Below, piece after piece: positions 3,665-5,033 of a stretch of 5,033 nucleotides of DNA. Under the pieces are notes generated by a model. That model was given only the letters and a program-made list of their open reading frames with translations. It had not been told where the DNA came from and made no database searches. The stretch's first letter is position 1; every line of letters begins with the position of its first letter. Origin of the DNA: Actinomycetota bacterium (GTDB taxonomy: Bacteria > Actinomycetota > Acidimicrobiia > Acidimicrobiales > Ilumatobacteraceae); the NCBI GenBank assembly GCA_009923685.1, contig RFTA01000044.1, forward strand, positions 1 to 5,033. The letters run 5' to 3'. A program made the translations under genes and the position numbers.

Positions 3665-5033
3665 CAGGTCGGGATTGCAGTCCCCCGTCGAGTCCGTTCT
3701 AAATACATTTCCGACCCTGCCATCACTTTCAGGAAGTTTTGCCGCTGGACTTGGGTTTGTGTCGGGGGTGTACCGTTTAGCCATTGCTCGAAATCCTCAT
3801 TGGTAAGTCGTTTGACATTTAAGCCTTTGGCGCTGCGCTTGGCACCGTCAAGGCTCGCATAGACCTTCTTGGCAATAATCCTGTATTCGGTGCCGCTTTC
3901 CTCGATCTTCCAAGCACCATAGCGCCCCGGATCAATATCCATTTGATCGGTGACATCCCGATTAAACGCAACACTGTCAGTGTCGGCATAAAGCCACGCA
4001 TCAGGGGCAATCAGCATGGCGCGGCGCAGCACCATGCGAACGTGCGCCGTGATAAACGCACCAATCTGCGGTTGGTGATAGTCACGCGTGACGATATCGC
4101 CAACCCGCCACCAAATGTGCTCAAGCACCCCAAGCGGATCAGTCTCGCCTGGGGCCGCGTAGGGCATGAATCCAACCGGGCACTCCGGCGAAAAAATGAT
4201 TTCCTTGGGGTCGGTTTGCTCAACCGTTTTGCCATAGCTATGGTTGCCAACTGCTTTGACCATGGTGCCGATTGCACCGCTTGGCCCGCCTGGGCAAGTC
4301 GTACGCAAATGCTCCAGGCGATTAACGTACTCAGTCATTGAGAATGAATCAGTGAAAAAATAAGACTCGGTGATCGTGAGCTTCCAACCCTCGCGCTTGA
4401 GCTGATCGACTTCAATGGAAGTGATCCAGGTGTCCGGGGCGGCATAGGCTTGATTGATGTCGTACTTCCAAATCGGGCCTTCAAAGCGACCAACGCAAAA
4501 GCAAAACCCGCCGCGCATGACCTGATCGCGGACAATGGCAAGCGCTTTTTCAGGTAGGGCGCGAACCGTGATTTTTTCGGGTAAGTGCCTGCGGAAAATC
4601 TTGATGCAAGCATTGCCCATCGTAGGTGCAAGCGCTTGCTCAAAATATTCGATCAGGATCGCCTGGGCGCGCTGCATCGCGTAAAAAAGCGCCTCCGAAT
4701 CTCGCGCGGCATAACTGCGGTGTAAAGCATTGTTGACATCAAAGGATTCGCTCGACCAATCAATCGCATCAGTCATCTTCGCGTGTTCAGGCGCAAAAGT
4801 CTTGGAAAACTTAGATAGGCTCATGCCTGCCAATCCAAGCATCGCCATGCCATCCAAAAATTCCCACCCTTGCGCTTCACGGTTATCGAGATCTTGCGAG
4901 CGAATGATGCGCAGCCCGCGCAACTGGCGCGACGCGGTGAGATAAGGTCGAATGATAAAACCTTCTTCTTGCAGTAGCGCAGCGGCAATGAAATAAGCAT
5001 CGAATTGGTTAGCGTTCCAAGCCACAAAGCGAC
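3664..5033 (-). CDS. Family B DNA polymerase, N-terminus beyond right edge
   Basis: This is a replicative DNA polymerase with 3'-5' proofreading. The frame continues past the right edge (Arg-Phe precede the GTG at 5025), so that GTG is not the start. Counting that Val as 1, the motifs are: exonuclease II NANQFD (4-9), exonuclease III YAARD (105-109), RGGF (171-174, in the place of the YxGG element), motif A YDINQAYA (188-195, Asp189), motif B KAVGNHSYG (257-265), GAFITAHVR (322-330), motif C YADTDS (346-351, Asp348 and Asp350), and KVY (387-389, the KxY motif). Exonuclease I (DxE) must lie outside the window. The motifs and their style are closest to the phage and mobile-element polymerases related to protein-primed enzymes (Pfam DNA_pol_B_2 type). 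Motif A to B is only 68 residues, too short for the TPR1 insertion of phi29. The TGA overlaps the next ATG. The gene heads the replication cluster. Confidence 0.95.
   Translation of the reverse strand, partial: RFVAWNANQFDAYFIAAALLQEEGFIIRPYLTASRQLRGLRIIRSQDLDNREAQGWEFLDGMAMLGLAGMSLSKFSKTFAPEHAKMTDAIDWSSESFDVNNALHRSYAARDSEALFYAMQRAQAILIEYFEQALAPTMGNACIKIFRRHLPEKITVRALPEKALAIVRDQVMRGGFCFCVGRFEGPIWKYDINQAYAAPDTWITSIEVDQLKREGWKLTITESYFFTDSFSMTEYVNRLEHLRTTCPGGPSGAIGTMVKAVGNHSYGKTVEQTDPKEIIFSPECPVGFMPYAAPGETDPLGVLEHIWWRVGDIVTRDYHQPQIGAFITAHVRMVLRRAMLIAPDAWLYADTDSVAFNRDVTDQMDIDPGRYGAWKIEESGTEYRIIAKKVYASLDGAKRSAKGLNVKRLTNEDFEQWLNGTPPTQTQVQRQNFLKVMAGSEMYLERTRRGTAIPT

Noticed and set aside
3943..4341. 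Plus-strand open frame of 132 codons
   Set aside because: It is antisense to the polymerase palm region, where motifs A, B and C prove the minus-strand reading.
5023..5025. GTG as polymerase start
   Set aside because: The frame continues upstream to the window edge, and exonuclease motif II begins only a few residues after it; the essential exonuclease I motif must lie further upstream.
1..5033. Apparent excess of AGCGCT hexamers
   Set aside because: I counted about six, but most fall in coding sequence where common Ala and Gln codons make them likely; without a composition model this is not evidence of a signal.
1..5033. tRNA, CRISPR array, insertion sequence or attachment site
   Set aside because: I saw no cloverleaf, no regularly spaced repeats, no transposase or integrase motifs and no long direct repeats.

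Overview
The window looks like part of a bacterial virus genome (tailed or tailless phage, or a related DNA-polymerase-encoding element). Every gene I can support lies on the minus strand, so the genes read from right to left. They are tightly packed, with stop/start overlaps TGATG and TAATG and one abutting TAAATG junction, and the remaining gaps are 35, 61 and 44 bases. Where ribosome binding sites exist they are bacterial Shine-Dalgarno sequences. There is no rRNA, tRNA, CRISPR array, IS element or integrase. No stretch of 300 bases lacks a gene. The host cannot be named from the sequence; a proteobacterial host is only a guess from roughly even GC content and the style of the small proteins.

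Right part (about 2604-5033), a probable replication module. It opens with a family B DNA polymerase whose N-terminus lies beyond the right edge; exonuclease motifs II and III and polymerase motifs A, B, C and KxY are all visible. It is followed by a small Cys-containing protein of unknown function overlapping its stop codon, a 151-aa beta-rich protein that I suspect is a single-stranded DNA-binding protein, and an 88-aa CxxC...C...WC protein of a type common in phages. A strong intrinsic terminator follows the last of these (2555-2584).

Left part (1-2542), a probable second module, perhaps virion or morphogenesis. It holds a 400-aa protein with a Gln/Pro-rich linker and acidic tail, a transglutaminase-like protein with a readable Cys-His-Asp triad, and a long unrecognised frame of at least 266 codons that runs off the left edge. 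The first gene of this module starts only 12 bases after the terminator T-tract, so its expression needs either readthrough or a promoter overlapping the terminator.

The points most worth a second look are the polymerase (motif A to motif B spacing too short for a phi29-like TPR1 insertion), the terminator/start junction, the transglutaminase-like protein in a phage context, and several near-perfect inverted repeats (1-18, 1305-1328, 1426-1447).
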